NCBI GenBank assembly: GCA_024697785.1
Contig: JAILEU010000125.1
Coordinates: forward strand, 1-54,100
DNA length: 54,100 nucleotides
Direction: 5' to 3'
From: Bacteroidaceae bacterium
Lineage (GTDB): Bacteria > Bacteroidota > Bacteroidia > Bacteroidales > Bacteroidaceae
Shown here: positions 1 to 8,412 of the stretch, piece by piece
How positions within the stretch are numbered: position 1 is the first letter of the stretch
Layout: each line of letters begins with the position of its first letter
Notes under the pieces: model-generated
Database searches by the model: none
What the model was told of the DNA's origin: nothing
The model's input: only the letters and a program-made list of their open reading frames with translations
Program-made: the position numbers and the translations under genes

Positions 1-293
1 TTTCCCTTCTGCAACATGCTATGCGCGTCGCGAGCCGTAATGGAGAAATAGTCTTTTCCTTCGATGGAAACGGCATTTTTTGCATAGTTGCTTACCTCCA
101 GCTCCATTACTAACGAGCTTTCGGAGGAGGACAGCACCCTCATGCTGTTCGCATCCAACGTTTCTATTGCTGCGCGTGTTTGTCCCTTCCATGATGCGTC
201 TTCGGGAGAAAGGTTCAAACTCTCTTCCTTGCATGAAAACAACACCAGCAGGGTGGTTGCAACGGAAATGCTGTTTAGTAATAGTTTTTTCAT
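1..293 (-). CDS. Lipoprotein, 5' part only (runs off left edge)
   Basis: An open frame starts at the ATG read from 293 down to 291 and stays open to base 1, so about 97 N-terminal residues are visible and the 3' end is missing. The product begins MKKLLLNSISVATTLL and reaches a lipobox (VLFSC) with the lipidated Cys at residue 21, followed by an acidic/Ser linker. This is seen directly; a lipoprotein anchored in the outer membrane or periplasm is the inference. The remaining sequence (SSLVMELEVSNYAKNA...DYFSITARDA) matches no family I can name with confidence. A well-formed promoter lies about 180 bases upstream, giving an unusually long leader. Confidence 0.75.
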   Translation of the reverse strand, partial: MKKLLLNSISVATTLLVLFSCKEESLNLSPEDASWKGQTRAAIETLDANSMRVLSSSESSLVMELEVSNYAKNAVSIEGKDYFSITARDAHSMLQKG

Positions 294-470
294 AATGATT
301 TATATCCTTTTTTTGTTAATAGTCTTCAGTCACAAGTATCCTCGCCACCATTTGCCAACAAATAGGATGCAGAGCGTGGTTTCCCTCTGCCTATAAATAT
401 CATTCTATAAATCAGCTTTTTCATGGCAAGCCTATAACTCCATCTAAAGGACAAAGAACTAAAAACGCGG

Positions 471-502
471 TAAAGATATTGTTTCTTTTAGAAACGAACA
501 AA
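471..502 (-). promoter_or_regulatory. Bacteroidetes-type promoter for the left-edge lipoprotein
   Basis: On the minus strand TTTG (499-502) is followed by exactly 20 bases and TATCTTTA (471-478), matching the -33/-7 consensus TTTG...TAnnTTTG. The spacer holds the small inverted repeat GTTTC-ttttA-GAAAC. The nearest minus-strand start is at 293, so the leader would be about 175 bases. Confidence 0.6.
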
Positions 503-645
503 TTTTTTTTCAGTTTTTTTAAAAAAGTTTTACATTAAGAGTTTATCGACCATCCGTTCGGGCAGAGAAGCCTCCGCTCGGGGTGCGAAGATACGGCGAA
601 CTGCGGAAAAATGCAAACATACTGCCGTTTTTCTCACCGGCATAT

Positions 646-697
646 GCCATTCGTCGTTAGCCCGAAAACAGTAAATCGCAAAATGTATGCGAATGGC
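646..697. repeat. Inverted repeat downstream of the peptidase gene
   Basis: GCCATTCG (646-653) and CGAATGGC (690-697) are perfect complements across a 36-base loop, just past the peptidase stop codon. There is no U-tract, so termination is only a possibility. Apart from this and the 471-502 promoter I see nothing in the gene-free stretch 294-723; a TATCTTCG -7-like box at 586-593 (minus) has no matching -33. Confidence 0.4.
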
Positions 698-723
698 AAG
701 GGCGAACCGGTAGCCTCCGCCCA

Positions 724-2841
724 TCAGAGCCCTCGGGCCTTCAGCAGGCTGGAGGCATCGGGCTGGGCCATGCCCGTGAAGTCGGAGAACATCTGCATGA
801 GGTCGCCGGTGTTGCCACGGCTCAGGACCTTATCGCGGAAGTCCTGCCCCGTCTGGGGATTGAGGGCTCCGCGCCGCGCGAAGACGTCGGCCACGTTGAC
901 GGCCAGCACCTCGGTCCACAGATAGCTGTAGTAGCCGGCGGCATAGCCCCCACCCCACACGTGGTTGAAATAGGTGGTGCGGTAGCGGGGAGGTATCTGC
1001 TCATTCAGCAGTCCCACCTGCCGCAGGGCTTCGGTCTCGAAGGCTGCAGCCTGGGCGACCGACGGCACGCTGCCGGAGGGCAGCATGTGCCAGGCAAGGT
1101 CGAGGCAGGTGGCGGCAAGGTTCTCGCCAAGGGCGTAGGCCGTCTGGAAGTTGATGCTGCGGAGCATCCGTTCCTTCAGGTCGGCGGGCATCGGCTCGCC
1201 GGTCTCCGAATGGCGGGCGAAGTGGTCGAAGACCTCGGGGATGGTGGCGAACGACTCGTTGAACTGCGAGGGCATCTCCACGAAGTCGCGTGCCACGCTA
1301 GTGCCGCTCAGACGGTTGTACTGGCAGTCGGAGAGGATGCCATGCAGGGCATGGCCGAACTCGTGGAACATGGTGGTCACCTCGTCCCACGTCAGCAGCG
1401 AAGGCTTTCCTTCGGGAGCCTTGGCGTTGTTGCAAACGTTAAATATAATAGGTATCTGGTTCCATTGGCGGCTCTGCTTGGCGAAGCCGTCCATCCAGGC
1501 GCCGCCGCGCTTGGTGGGGCGGCGGAAGTAGTCGCAGAAGAAGAGGGCCTTGGTCTTCCCGTCCTTGTCGATGACCTCGAAGGCCTTCATGTCGGGGTGG
1601 TAGAGGGGGATGTCGGTACGCGGCTTGAAGGTGAGGCCGTAGGCACGGTTGGCGGCATAGAAGACGCCGTTCACAAGCACGCTATCGACGTTGAAGTAGG
1701 GTTTCACCTCGTCGTCGGAGACGCCCACCAGCTCCTTCTTCATCTTCGCCGAATAGTAGAAGCGGTCGTAGGGCTGCAGCTGGAAGTTCTTGCCCTCGGT
1801 CTTGCGGGCGTACTCCTCGATAGCCTTCGTCTCGGCGTCGGCCTTCGGCGCATACTGGCTGATGAGGTTGTTCAGGAAGGCATAGACGTTCGCGGGCGTC
1901 TTCGCCATCGTCTTCTCCAACGAGTATGAGGCGTAGTTGGGATAGCCCATGATTTCGGCTTGCTCGGCACGGAGCGTGGCTATCTCTACGACGATGGGAT
2001 AGGTGTTGAACTGGTTCGTGGCGTCGGCGCGATGGAACGAGGCCTCGAAGACCCTGCGGCGCAGGTCGCGGTTGTCGAGGCTGGCGAGGGGTGCCTGCTG
2101 GGTGGTGTTGACGATGACGATGGCGTAGGGTGCCTTGCCGCCGCGGTTCTGGGCATCCTTGGCACATTGGGCGATGTCGGCTTCGCTGAACCCGGCCAGC
2201 TCGTCCTTGCTGTTAACCCACACGACGGCTTCGTTGGTGGCAGCCTGCAGCAGATCGCCCCATTGCTGCTGAAGGTCCGAGATGCGCAGGTTGATGGCCT
2301 TCATGCGCTCCATCTTCTCCTCGGGCAGCAGGGCGCCCTTGCGCACGAACTCCTTATAGATTTCTTCCAGCAGTTTCTTGTCCTCGCCCTTGAGCGTGGC
2401 GTACTCCTTATCGTACACCTGGCGGATGCGCTCGAAGAGCGGCTTGTTAAACGAGATTTCGTTCTCCAGCTCCGTCAGCATAGGCATCACCTTCTTTTCC
2501 GTTTCGCCTATTTCGGTCGTCTTGTCGGCCTCGGTCAGGGCGAAGAAGACGCGGCTGACGCGGTCGAGCAGCCGCCCGCTCTCCTCGTAGGGCAGGATGG
2601 TGTTGGCAAACGTAGCCGGTTTCTTGCTCTCGACAATCTTACGGATGTTGTCGCGCTGTTGCTGGATGGCAAACTCGAAGGCCGGCAGATAGTCCGACGG
2701 CCGAATCTTGGTGAAGTCGGGAGTGCCGAAGGGCTGCTGGCTCTCCACAAGCAGGGGGTTTTCAGGCTGCGCCTGCTGGCAGGCGCTGAACGGCATCATC
2801 ATAGCTGCACTCATGGCAATGGTCATAAACGTCTTTTTCAT
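724..2841 (-). CDS. dcp: M3 family peptidyl-dipeptidase (Dcp-like), lipoprotein
   Basis: A zinc metallopeptidase of family M3 that releases dipeptides from the C-terminus of peptides; here probably periplasmic and lipid-anchored. The start was set at the ATG at 2841 because it gives a clean signal peptide with lipobox (MMMPFSAC) and a promoter directly upstream; the open frame extends further 5' without a plausible start. The product is 705 residues, the usual length. The zinc signature HEFGHALH begins at H493, with E494 catalytic, H497 the second ligand and E522 in RDFVEMPSQ the third. The C-terminal GYAAGYYSYLWTEVLA segment is typical of Dcp. Thimet-like oligopeptidase activity cannot be excluded. 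It stands alone: divergent from the MFS gene, with no co-directional close neighbour. Confidence 0.92.
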   Translation of the reverse strand: MKKTFMTIAMSAAMMMPFSACQQAQPENPLLVESQQPFGTPDFTKIRPSDYLPAFEFAIQQQRDNIRKIVESKKPATFANTILPYEESGRLLDRVSRVFFALTEADKTTEIGETEKKVMPMLTELENEISFNKPLFERIRQVYDKEYATLKGEDKKLLEEIYKEFVRKGALLPEEKMERMKAINLRISDLQQQWGDLLQAATNEAVVWVNSKDELAGFSEADIAQCAKDAQNRGGKAPYAIVIVNTTQQAPLASLDNRDLRRRVFEASFHRADATNQFNTYPIVVEIATLRAEQAEIMGYPNYASYSLEKTMAKTPANVYAFLNNLISQYAPKADAETKAIEEYARKTEGKNFQLQPYDRFYYSAKMKKELVGVSDDEVKPYFNVDSVLVNGVFYAANRAYGLTFKPRTDIPLYHPDMKAFEVIDKDGKTKALFFCDYFRRPTKRGGAWMDGFAKQSRQWNQIPIIFNVCNNAKAPEGKPSLLTWDEVTTMFHEFGHALHGILSDCQYNRLSGTSVARDFVEMPSQFNESFATIPEVFDHFARHSETGEPMPADLKERMLRSINFQTAYALGENLAATCLDLAWHMLPSGSVPSVAQAAAFETEALRQVGLLNEQIPPRYRTTYFNHVWGGGYAAGYYSYLWTEVLAVNVADVFARRGALNPQTGQDFRDKVLSRGNTGDLMQMFSDFTGMAQPDASSLLKARGL

Positions 2842-2869
2842 ATTCGATGGATTTTTTCTTTTGAGGGCA

Positions 2870-2901
2870 CAAAAATACGCAATTGTCGGCACGAATGCAA
2901 T
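2870..2901 (-). promoter_or_regulatory. Promoter of the M3 peptidase gene
   Basis: Minus-strand TATTTTTG (2870-2877) with ATTG (2898-2901) 20 bases upstream: a one-mismatch -33 and a full -7 element. It sits 28 bases before the chosen start codon and supports that choice. Confidence 0.6.
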
Positions 2902-3024
2902 AAAAACGCGAATAATCTCCGCAAAGATACCATTCGTTCGGGCGGATTTAGGGGACTTGTCTGGCATCTACTTATTCCTATTACAGACTTTTATACTTGT
3001 TTAGCGAACAGCAATAAAAAAAAT

Positions 3025-3056
3025 TTTGGCCGTTTGGGAGATTTGGTGTACTTTTG
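3025..3056 (+). promoter_or_regulatory. Promoter of the MFS transporter gene
   Basis: TTTG (3025-3028), a 20-base spacer, then TACTTTTG (3049-3056). Transcription would start near 3062 and leave a leader of about 120 bases. Confidence 0.7.
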
Positions 3057-3059
3057 CAA

Positions 3060-3183
3060 CCCGAAGTCGTGACACCAGTAACGTGTGGCGGGGACGACAT
3101 GCCCTGCGTAAGTCCGGTTATGAACCCAACAGAAGGCTTCGCAACCTATAGTAAACAATGTTCATAACCAAACGACAAACCAC
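3060..3183 (+). promoter_or_regulatory. Structured 5' leader of the MFS gene (candidate riboswitch)
   Basis: The leader contains a perfect 10-bp stem, GGTTATGAAC (3116-3125) with GTTCATAACC (3160-3169), ending 14 bases before the start codon. Upstream, GTCGT (3066-3070) can pair with ACGAC (3094-3098), enclosing ACAC (3072-3075) and GTGT (3083-3086). A second ACGAC at 3172-3176 could compete for the same GTCGT. This is compatible with a switching leader. I compared it by eye with the TPP, cobalamin, SAM, FMN, preQ1 and guanidine patterns and saw no match. The ligand, if any, is unknown. Confidence 0.45.
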
Positions 3184-4350
3184 ATGAAAAAAGTATCTCG
3201 AATGGTGACGGCGACCATCCTTTCCATGTCGCTCCTCACCGTGATGGCGGGTGCCGCCATCGCCCCTGCGCTGGGCATCATCCGCGAGCACTTTGCAGCT
3301 GCGCCCGAAATGCTGGTGCAGCTCATCGTCAGCCTGCCTGCACTATTCATCATCATCACTAGCCTGCTGTTCCCCGCCATCAGCGGACGGGTGCGTGCGC
3401 GTACCATCGCCATCACGGGACTGCTGCTCTACGTGGCGGCGGGCACAGGATGTTTCTTTGTACATGACATCTGGACGCTGCTGACCCTACGCGCCATCCT
3501 GGGCATAGCGGTGGGGCTGATTATGCCGCTCTCCACGGGGCTGCTGGCCTATTACTTCCCGCCCGAGGAGCAGGCGAAGCTGATGGGGCTCTCTGCCGCC
3601 ATGAACCAGATGGGCGGCGTGGTGGCCACGTTGCTGGCGGGACTGCTCGCCACCGTGCGTTGGAACTATGCCTTCCTGGTCTATTTGCTTGGTCTGACAG
3701 CCCTGCTGATGGTGCTGGCATGGTTGCCCGACACGCCATTGGGCCGGCAGAAAAGGAACGACTCTTCTCTGCTGAAGCGGCTGCGCCGGTTCCATCCATC
3801 CGTAGTCGGCATGTTATTGCTGATGATGATATTCTTCATCTTCCCCACCAACTTCGCCATCGTCACCAGCCAGCAGACGGCACTATCGGCAGAGAGCATC
3901 ACCCTCGTCATGGTGGGGCTGGACCTGATGGCGTTCATCGTCGGTCTCGTCTTCGGATGGCTGATGCGGTCGTTCCGGCGTGCGATGAAGTACTTTGCCC
4001 CGATGCTGTTCCTTGTCGGCTACGCTTTGTTCGCTGTCGGCCTGACGTGGACCATTCTGCTGGGTGCTGTGTTCGTCGGTCTGGCCAACGGCGTGGGCGT
4101 GCCGTATTTGAACACCATCGCCAGCATCAAGGGCGGCCGTGAGTCGGCCACAGCCGTCATGCCCCTGCTGTCGGCTGCGCTATACCTGGGGCAGTTCGTC
4201 TCGCCGCTCGTCGTCTCGCCTTTGGCGACGGCATGTTTCGGCCCCGACGACCCCACGGCACCCTATAAGATAGGCATCGGCCTCTGCGCGGTGTTCCTCC
4301 TTCAGGTGTGGGCCACCCGCCACTTCCAGAGCCTGCCACCCGCAAGGTAA
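3184..4350 (+). CDS. Major facilitator superfamily transporter
   Basis: A 388-residue, 12-helix inner-membrane secondary transporter. The N-terminal half shows the MFS pattern: helix 1 (TATILSMSLLTVMAGAAIAPAL), a conserved SGRVRARTI loop between helices 2 and 3, RAILGIAVGLIMPLSTGLLA in helix 4, and a central basic loop (GRQKRNDSSLLKRLRRF, near residues 188-205). Family membership and drug/metabolite export are inferred; the substrate cannot be read from the sequence. The ATG at 3184 follows the structured leader, so control by a small molecule at the RNA level is plausible. A strong stem-loop follows the stop codon. Confidence 0.9.
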   Translation: MKKVSRMVTATILSMSLLTVMAGAAIAPALGIIREHFAAAPEMLVQLIVSLPALFIIITSLLFPAISGRVRARTIAITGLLLYVAAGTGCFFVHDIWTLLTLRAILGIAVGLIMPLSTGLLAYYFPPEEQAKLMGLSAAMNQMGGVVATLLAGLLATVRWNYAFLVYLLGLTALLMVLAWLPDTPLGRQKRNDSSLLKRLRRFHPSVVGMLLLMMIFFIFPTNFAIVTSQQTALSAESITLVMVGLDLMAFIVGLVFGWLMRSFRRAMKYFAPMLFLVGYALFAVGLTWTILLGAVFVGLANGVGVPYLNTIASIKGGRESATAVMPLLSAALYLGQFVSPLVVSPLATACFGPDDPTAPYKIGIGLCAVFLLQVWATRHFQSLPPAR

Positions 4351-4357
4351 AAGGAAA

Positions 4358-4411
4358 ATAACCAACGAGGAGCGGGGATGAACCAATTGGTCCATCCCCG
4401 CCCTCGGTTAT
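4358..4411. terminator. Stem-loop terminator between MFS gene and tRNA-Ser
   Basis: A nested hairpin: ATAACC/GGTTAT outer, CGAG/CTCG middle and GCGGGGATG/CATCCCCGC inner (4372-4380 with 4393-4401), with the palindrome ACCAATTGGT in the loop. The minus-strand side runs into a T-rich tract (TTATTTTCCTTTT), so it best serves the tRNA transcript and may also stop the MFS transcript. Confidence 0.7.
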
Positions 4412-4426
4412 ATATTACTCTCTTCG

Positions 4427-4511
4427 CGGAAAGAGAGGGATTCGAACCCCCGGACCCTTTCAGGTCAACGGTTTTCAAGACCGCCGCGATCGACCACTCC
4501 GCCATCTTTCC
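4427..4511 (-). tRNA. tRNA-Ser(TGA)
   Basis: An 85-base class II tRNA. The acceptor GGAAAGA pairs with TCTTTCC, discriminator G; the D-arm is followed by an anticodon loop CTTGAAA with anticodon TGA (reads UCA); there is a long variable arm and a T-arm with TTCGAAT. No CCA is encoded. The promoter is directly upstream and the terminator stem directly downstream. Confidence 0.95.
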
Positions 4512-4522
4512 GAAATTCGGCG

Positions 4523-4554
4523 CGAAGGTAGTGCATGCAGACTGAAAAAGCAAG
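4523..4554 (-). promoter_or_regulatory. Promoter of tRNA-Ser
   Basis: Minus-strand CTTG (4551-4554), a 20-base spacer, TACCTTCG (4523-4530). It lies 11 bases from the mature tRNA 5' end. Confidence 0.65.
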
Positions 4555-4660
4555 AAAAATCATATTTTTTTGCTTTTTTTATCTGAGAATCCGCAAAAAT
4601 GTCCCTTTCTTAAACTCGCCCGAAAGAATGTCCGGATTAACGGAGGCGTTGCTATCCATT

Positions 4661-4713
4661 GAAACGTTTCGTCGGCTGCGATGAAACGTTTCGTTCTGCT
4701 TGACGAAACGTTT
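4661..4713. repeat. Three GAAACGTTTC palindromes at 21-22 base spacing
   Basis: The perfect 10-base palindrome GAAACGTTTC occurs at 4661-4670, 4683-4692 and 4704-4713, start-to-start distances 22 and 21, so all three face the same side of the helix. The array lies between the 3' end of the dehydrogenase gene (4753) and the tRNA-Ser promoter. A multi-site binding array is a natural reading; the protein is unknown. Confidence 0.7.
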
Positions 4714-4752
4714 CGCTACACGCCAGAAGGCCCTTTCCCCCCGCTTATTCCT

Positions 4753-5595
4753 CTATCCTTTTAAAAACTTCATCTCTCTTCCCCCTTTGCGCATCAGGGC
4801 GTCCCACCATTTGGTGGGCAAAAGGGTGTGGAGGAAGAGCGCCGTGCGCGAAGCAAAGCCGGCATGATAGCGCGCCCGCGGACGACGCGCATGTACAGCC
4901 CGGACGATGGCCTTCGAGATGACCGTAGGCGAGGAAAGCCAGCTGGCGGAATAGGCCTTCCGCATGGTCTCGGCCTCGTTGGTGCCCGCCTCCTCATAGA
5001 CGGTACCGGCGGACGACTCCCTGAGATGGTCGGCGGCGATGATGCCCCAGTCGGTCTTGATGGCGCCGGGCTCGATGAGCACCACGCGGATGCCGAACGG
5101 CTTCACCTCCTGACGAAGGGCATCGCTGAGCGCCTCAACGGCATACTTCGAGACGTGGTACCACCCGCCGAAGTAGAACACCATACGTCCGGCGATGGAC
5201 GATAGGTTGACGATCAGCCCCTCGTGCTGCCGGCGCATGTGGGGCAGCACCAGCTGCGTCAGCCGCGCCAGGCCGAACACGTTCACCTCCAGCTGCCGAC
5301 GCGCCTCGGCAAGCGACACGTTTTCGATGGCGCCGAAGTAGCCATAGCCGGCGTTATTGACCAGGACGTCAATACGTCCCTCGGCAGCTACGACGGCCTC
5401 CACACCTGCCGTCATCGACGTCTCGTCCGTAACATCCATCGACAACGGCACCACGCCAAAGGCCTTCAGCGGTTCCATCCGTTCCACCCTGCGGGCTGCG
5501 CCATAAACCTTGTGTCCCGCCTTCGCCAGACGCTCAGCCGTATCGTAACCGATGCCGCTACTGGCGCCGGTGATAAGAATAACTTTCTGCTTCAT
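4753..5595 (-). CDS. Short-chain dehydrogenase/reductase
   Basis: A 280-residue cytosolic NAD(P)-dependent oxidoreductase of the classical SDR family. The start is the ATG at 5595 (MKQKVILITG), preferred over an upstream in-frame TTG that lies inside the promoter. The cofactor motif TGASSGIG is at 9-16, NNAG at 80-83, the catalytic Ser near 132-133 and Y146/K150 in YHVSK. After the Rossmann core comes a C-terminal extension (residues about 200-280) with a TALFLHTLLPTKWWDALMRK stretch, as in SDRs loosely bound to membrane. The substrate is unknown. It is a single gene, preceded by tandem repeats that each carry a promoter. Confidence 0.9.
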   Translation of the reverse strand: MKQKVILITGASSGIGYDTAERLAKAGHKVYGAARRVERMEPLKAFGVVPLSMDVTDETSMTAGVEAVVAAEGRIDVLVNNAGYGYFGAIENVSLAEARRQLEVNVFGLARLTQLVLPHMRRQHEGLIVNLSSIAGRMVFYFGGWYHVSKYAVEALSDALRQEVKPFGIRVVLIEPGAIKTDWGIIAADHLRESSAGTVYEEAGTNEAETMRKAYSASWLSSPTVISKAIVRAVHARRPRARYHAGFASRTALFLHTLLPTKWWDALMRKGGREMKFLKG

Positions 5596-5616
5596 TTTTC
5601 GCTCTGTTTTTGCCCG

Positions 5617-5810
5617 CAAAGGTACGAGTAAGCGAGAGAAATACCAAATTAAATTGTGTTTTTCCGAGCGAGAGTACCTAAAAGCCCGAAGGTGTTAAAG
5701 GTACGAGTAAGTGAGCGAAACACCAAATTAAATTGTGTTTTTCCGAGCGAGAGTACCTAAAAGCCCGAAGGGGTTAAAGGTACAAGTAAGCGAGCGAAAC
5801 ACCAAATTTA
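5617..5810 (-). repeat. 79-bp tandem repeat, 2.4 copies, each with a promoter
   Basis: Units begin at 5621, 5700 and 5779 (period exactly 79; the third is cut off near 5810). Read on the minus strand each unit contains TTTG, 20 bases, and TACCTTTG or TACCTTTA: -7 boxes at 5617-5624, 5696-5703 and 5775-5782, -33 boxes at 5645-5648, 5724-5727 and 5803-5806. All point toward the dehydrogenase gene. A diverged copy with the same spacer wording (GTAAGTGAGTGAAA on the plus strand) is the promoter of the aminopeptidase P gene at 19634-19665. Confidence 0.75.
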
Positions 5811-5842
5811 TTTGCAAAAACCCTTCTTTTGTACTACCTTCG
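5811..5842 (+). promoter_or_regulatory. Promoter of mutS2
   Basis: TTTG (5811-5814), 20-base spacer, TACCTTCG (5835-5842), 56 bases before the GTG start. It directly abuts the end of the promoter-bearing repeats that point the other way. Confidence 0.65.
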
Positions 5843-5898
5843 CGCGCTGTTTACGTATCAAGAAAGAAACAACCATAAAAAAATAGGAGTATATTGCT

Positions 5899-8409
5899 GT
5901 GGTCTATCCTCAGAACTTTGAACATAAAATCGGCTTTGACCTTGTGCGCGAGCAGGTTGCCGGGCGTTGCGTCTCAAACATGGGGCGGGAGCGTGTGGAG
6001 GCGATGACCTTCACCACCGACAACTTGCTGCTGGAACGTCTGCTTGACGAGACGGCCGAGATGATGCGCCTGTTGCAAGAGGAGCCCGATGCCCTGCCGG
6101 CAGAGGGGTTCTTCGATGTACGCGAGGCGTTGAGACATGCATCCGTGCCAGGCCTTCACCTGAGCGAGGCCGAGCTCTTCGACCTTCGCCGCTCGCTCGA
6201 CGCGCTGAACACCATCGTCTGGTTCTTCCGCGAGACAGAGCCGTCAACCCCCTCCCCTAACCCCACGGGCTATCCCCATCTTGCGGCGTTGGCCGAGGAC
6301 ACGCTATTCTTCCCGGGACTGGTGCGCCGCATCGACACCATCATCGACGCCTACGGACGCATCAAGGACTCAGCCTCGCCCGAGCTGCATGACATCCGCC
6401 GCGAGCTGGCCTCAGCCGCAGGCAGCATCAGCCGCAAGCTGATGAGCATACTCCATGCGGCTCAAAGCGAAGGTGTTGTCGAGAAAGACGTCAACCCCAC
6501 CATGCGCGACGGACGTCTCGTCATCCCCGTGGCGCCGGCGCTGAAACGGAAAATCAAAGGCATCGTCCACGACGAGTCGGCCACAGGCAAGACCGTCTTC
6601 ATCGAGCCTGCCGAGGTGGTCGAGGCCAACAACCGCGTGCGCGAGCTGGAGGGCGAGGAACAACGCGAGATCATCCGTATACTCCACGAATTCACGGCCG
6701 AGATGCGGCCTCACATTCCCGACATCCTCGGGGCGCTGGACTTCCTCGGCGTCATCGACTTCATCCGCGCCAAGGCCCTCACGGCCATCAGCATGGAAGC
6801 CATCCGCCCGAATGTCGCCGACGGGCCCATGCTCGACTGGGTGTATGCCGTTCATCCGCTGCTGCAGCAGTCGTTGGCGCGCCACGGAGGGAAAGTGGTG
6901 CCGCTCTCCATCGAGCTTAGCCAAAAGCAACGCATCCTGCTCATCTCAGGCCCCAACGCCGGCGGCAAGTCGGTCTGCCTGAAGACGGTAGGGCTGCTGC
7001 AGTACATGATGCAATGTGGCCTGCTCGTCCCCATGAAGGAGGCAGGGGGCATGGGCATCTTCCGCGACATCTTCATCGACATCGGCGACGAGCAGAGCAT
7101 CGAGGACGACCTGAGCACCTACAGCAGCCACCTGATGAACATGAAGATGGTGCTCAAGAACTGCGGCCCGCAGAGCCTGGTGCTCATCGACGAGTTCGGC
7201 AGCGGTACCGACCCGCTCATCGGCGGCGCCATCGCCGAGGCTGTGCTGGGACGCATCAACGAACGGGGCGCCTTCGGAGTCATCACCACCCACTACCACA
7301 ACCTCAAGCAGTTCGCTGAGGACCACGACGGCGTGGCCAACGGCGCCATGCTCTACGACCGCGCCCAGATGCAGCCGCTCTTCCAACTGCAGATAGGGCA
7401 GCCCGGCAGCTCGTTCGCCGTAGAGATTGCCCGCAAAATCGGACTGCCCGAGGAGGTGATAGCCGAGGCTTCGGACATCGTGGGCAGCGACTACATCCAG
7501 AGCGACAAATACCTGCAGGACATCGTGCGCGACAAGCGCTACTGGGAACAGAAGCGCCAGAGCATCCGCCAGAAAGAGAAACAGCTGGACGAAATCATCG
7601 CCCACTATGAGAACGAGCGTACCGAGCTGAGCGCCAGCCGCAAGGCCATCCTGCACGAGGCAAAAGAGAAGGCCAACCAGCTCTTGGAGAGCTCGAATGC
7701 GCAGATTGAAAACACCATCCGCACCATTCGCGAGGCGCAGGCCGGCAAGGAGCAGACGCGCCAAGCCCGCGAGGAGCTGGCCGCCTTCCGCAGCGAGCTG
7801 GACGAGCAGCTCCGCCAGCAAGAGGCCGAGCAGATGAAAACAGCCCACCCCAAGGGGAAAAAGAAAAACAACCCGCGCATCAAGCGTCCTGTCGTCGGCG
7901 ACGAAGAACAGCCGTCACGTGCTACCGCTCACGAGTTCGCCGTCGGCGACTTTGTCCGACTGAGCGGACAGACAACCGTCGGCCAGATTCTGGAGCTGAA
8001 GGGACGCAACGCCGTCGTGGCGATGGGCAACCTGCGCACCAACGTGAAGACCGACCGTCTGGAACCCGCCACGAGTGACGAGGCCAACGAGCAGAAAAGC
8101 GAGAGCCGCACCTACACCTACATCAGCCGCGAGACACAAGAGGCCATCGTGGAAAAGAAGCTCAACTTCCATCAGGACATCGACGTGCGCGGCATGCGGG
8201 GCGTGGAGGCCGTGCAGGCCGTCACCTTCTTCATCGACGACGCCATCCTGCTAGGCGTCCATCGTGTGCGCATCCTTCACGGCACGGGCGGCGGCATACT
8301 CCGCAACCTCATCCGCGAATATCTCCGCACCAACCCCGCCGTCCTCTCCGCTCGCGACGAACACGTACAGTTCGGCGGCGCCGGCATCACCGTCGTGGAC
8401 TTGGCATAA
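5899..8409 (+). CDS. mutS2: MutS2 endonuclease (recombination suppressor / ribosome rescue)
   Basis: An 836-residue MutS2: a MutS-type ATPase core plus a C-terminal Smr nuclease domain, lacking the mismatch-recognition domain. Family members suppress recombination or split collided ribosomes. The GTG at 5899 is used because MVYPQNFEHKIGFD matches the normal MutS2 N-terminus and no ATG lies nearby. Walker A GPNAGGKS is at 351-358, Walker B ends in DE at 431-432 with the FGSGTDP signature following, a charged coiled coil spans about 530-650, a KOW/SH3-like segment (AVGDFVRLSGQTTVGQI) follows a Lys-rich linker near 650-690, and the Smr domain runs from D760 (DIDVRG) with HGTGGG at 794-799. All expected motifs are intact. 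It converges on the FadL-like gene with a large inverted repeat between them. Confidence 0.96.
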   Translation: MVYPQNFEHKIGFDLVREQVAGRCVSNMGRERVEAMTFTTDNLLLERLLDETAEMMRLLQEEPDALPAEGFFDVREALRHASVPGLHLSEAELFDLRRSLDALNTIVWFFRETEPSTPSPNPTGYPHLAALAEDTLFFPGLVRRIDTIIDAYGRIKDSASPELHDIRRELASAAGSISRKLMSILHAAQSEGVVEKDVNPTMRDGRLVIPVAPALKRKIKGIVHDESATGKTVFIEPAEVVEANNRVRELEGEEQREIIRILHEFTAEMRPHIPDILGALDFLGVIDFIRAKALTAISMEAIRPNVADGPMLDWVYAVHPLLQQSLARHGGKVVPLSIELSQKQRILLISGPNAGGKSVCLKTVGLLQYMMQCGLLVPMKEAGGMGIFRDIFIDIGDEQSIEDDLSTYSSHLMNMKMVLKNCGPQSLVLIDEFGSGTDPLIGGAIAEAVLGRINERGAFGVITTHYHNLKQFAEDHDGVANGAMLYDRAQMQPLFQLQIGQPGSSFAVEIARKIGLPEEVIAEASDIVGSDYIQSDKYLQDIVRDKRYWEQKRQSIRQKEKQLDEIIAHYENERTELSASRKAILHEAKEKANQLLESSNAQIENTIRTIREAQAGKEQTRQAREELAAFRSELDEQLRQQEAEQMKTAHPKGKKKNNPRIKRPVVGDEEQPSRATAHEFAVGDFVRLSGQTTVGQILELKGRNAVVAMGNLRTNVKTDRLEPATSDEANEQKSESRTYTYISRETQEAIVEKKLNFHQDIDVRGMRGVEAVQAVTFFIDDAILLGVHRVRILHGTGGGILRNLIREYLRTNPAVLSARDEHVQFGGAGITVVDLA

Positions 8410-8412
8410 AAG

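Noticed and set aside
1960-3072. 370-codon plus-strand frame covering the peptidase 5' end
   Set aside because: It crosses two divergent promoters and ends in the MFS leader; the composition is that of an antisense shadow.
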